This document shows positions 63,842 to 64,000 of a DNA stretch of 64,000 nt, one piece after another; the first letter of the stretch is position 1, and the number at the start of each line of letters is the position of its first letter. The notes beneath the pieces were generated by a model. It had not been told where the DNA came from and made no database searches. It saw only the letters and a list, made by a program, of their open reading frames with translations. This DNA comes from RHKX01 sp963839535. GTDB lineage: Bacteria; Actinomycetota; Thermoleophilia; Solirubrobacterales; 70-9. Position numbers and translations under genes: made by a program. The DNA lies in contig CAWIVF010000008.1 of NCBI GenBank assembly GCA_963839535.1, forward strand, positions 248,001-312,000, read 5' to 3'.

Positions 63842-64000
63842 CTAGCTACTCGACGAGGAGCGCGTCTGCGCGCCCTTCTTCGCCGCGGCGCTGCGCTTGG
63901 CGGCGTTGCGCTTGCGCGTCGCGGCGGCCTTCTTGGCGGCGGCGCTGCGGCTCGAGGCCGTCGTGCTCTTGCTCGCGGTCTTCGCGGTCGACGCCGTCGA
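63842..64000 (-). CDS. Histone H1-like Lys/Ala-rich protein, C-terminal fragment
   Basis: The last 52 codons of a minus-strand gene that starts beyond the window. The tail is Ala/Lys/Arg/Ser-rich: TAKTASKSTTASSRSAAAKK, then AATRKRNAAKRSAAAKKGAQ and a final run of Ser. This is the low-complexity basic tail of a histone H1-like nucleoid protein, similar in style to the gene at 31289. The stop is TAG (63842-63844 on the plus strand). Confidence 0.7.
   Translation of the reverse strand, partial: STASTAKTASKSTTASSRSAAAKKAAATRKRNAAKRSAAAKKGAQTRSSSSS

Noticed and set aside
1..64000. Defence island, prophage or secondary-metabolite cluster
   Set aside because: No phage structural, integrase, restriction, toxin-antitoxin, PKS or NRPS gene was recognised on either strand.

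Overview
The window is very GC-rich DNA with densely packed genes on both strands. It most likely comes from an actinobacterium of the class Thermoleophilia (Solirubrobacterales or a relative). This is an inference from the gene set: an F420-linked flavin-type oxidoreductase and an F420-associated zinc metalloprotease, several large secreted beta-helix, thrombospondin-3 and RTX-like proteins, lysine/alanine-rich histone-like proteins, a WS/DGAT acyltransferase, and many genes that start directly downstream of a TANNNT box (leaderless promoters). No phage, CRISPR, tRNA or rRNA gene was recognised.

Layout. 1-6.2 kb: end of a lipid-kinase gene, a secreted beta-helix protein, a PAP2 phosphatase, ychF, and a cell-wall pair (SpoIID-like plus lytic transglycosylase). 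6.4-11.4 kb: succinate-semialdehyde-type dehydrogenase, msrA, fumC, a TetR/F420-oxidoreductase divergent pair, and a duplicated fumC 5' end that truncates the tetR gene. 11.4-19.8 kb: ileS, lipoprotein, beta-propeller, TetR with operator, secreted protein, trxA, polyprenol-phosphate mannosyltransferase. 19.9-31.1 kb: PolX/PHP, otsB, split TSUP transporter with ArfB, OB/HD exonuclease, PAC2 protein, UvrD/RecB-like helicase-nuclease, inositol-phosphatase family, metalloprotease. 31.3-38.1 kb: histone-like protein, Mrp ATPase, PAP2, ferredoxin, NAD(P)-binding protein, WS/DGAT, thrombospondin-3 protein. 38.2-45.7 kb: CIRCE-controlled groES-groEL, SRPBCC, ASCH-pcm-crp operon, ABC exporter plus endonuclease VIII. 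45.8-59.3 kb: AI-2E transporter, GNAT, flippase-like membrane protein, M23 peptidase, esterase, TolB-like protein, Lhr helicase and a large LuxR regulator. 59.4-64 kb: secreted surface proteins, a MopE-like fragment joined to AT-richer foreign-looking DNA, and the end of a second histone-like gene.

Three points matter for anyone using this annotation. First, about 30 frameshifts break otherwise complete genes, including ones expected to be essential. Most are cured by restoring one CG dinucleotide in a shortened GCGC/CGCG tract, so they look like systematic sequence errors and not decay; broken genes are listed as single CDSs with the shift position given. Second, a structured repeat of about 70-85 bases occurs five times, usually starting exactly at a stop codon, with paired changes that keep its stem. 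Third, start codons 6-11 bases after a TANNNT box indicate widespread leaderless transcription.
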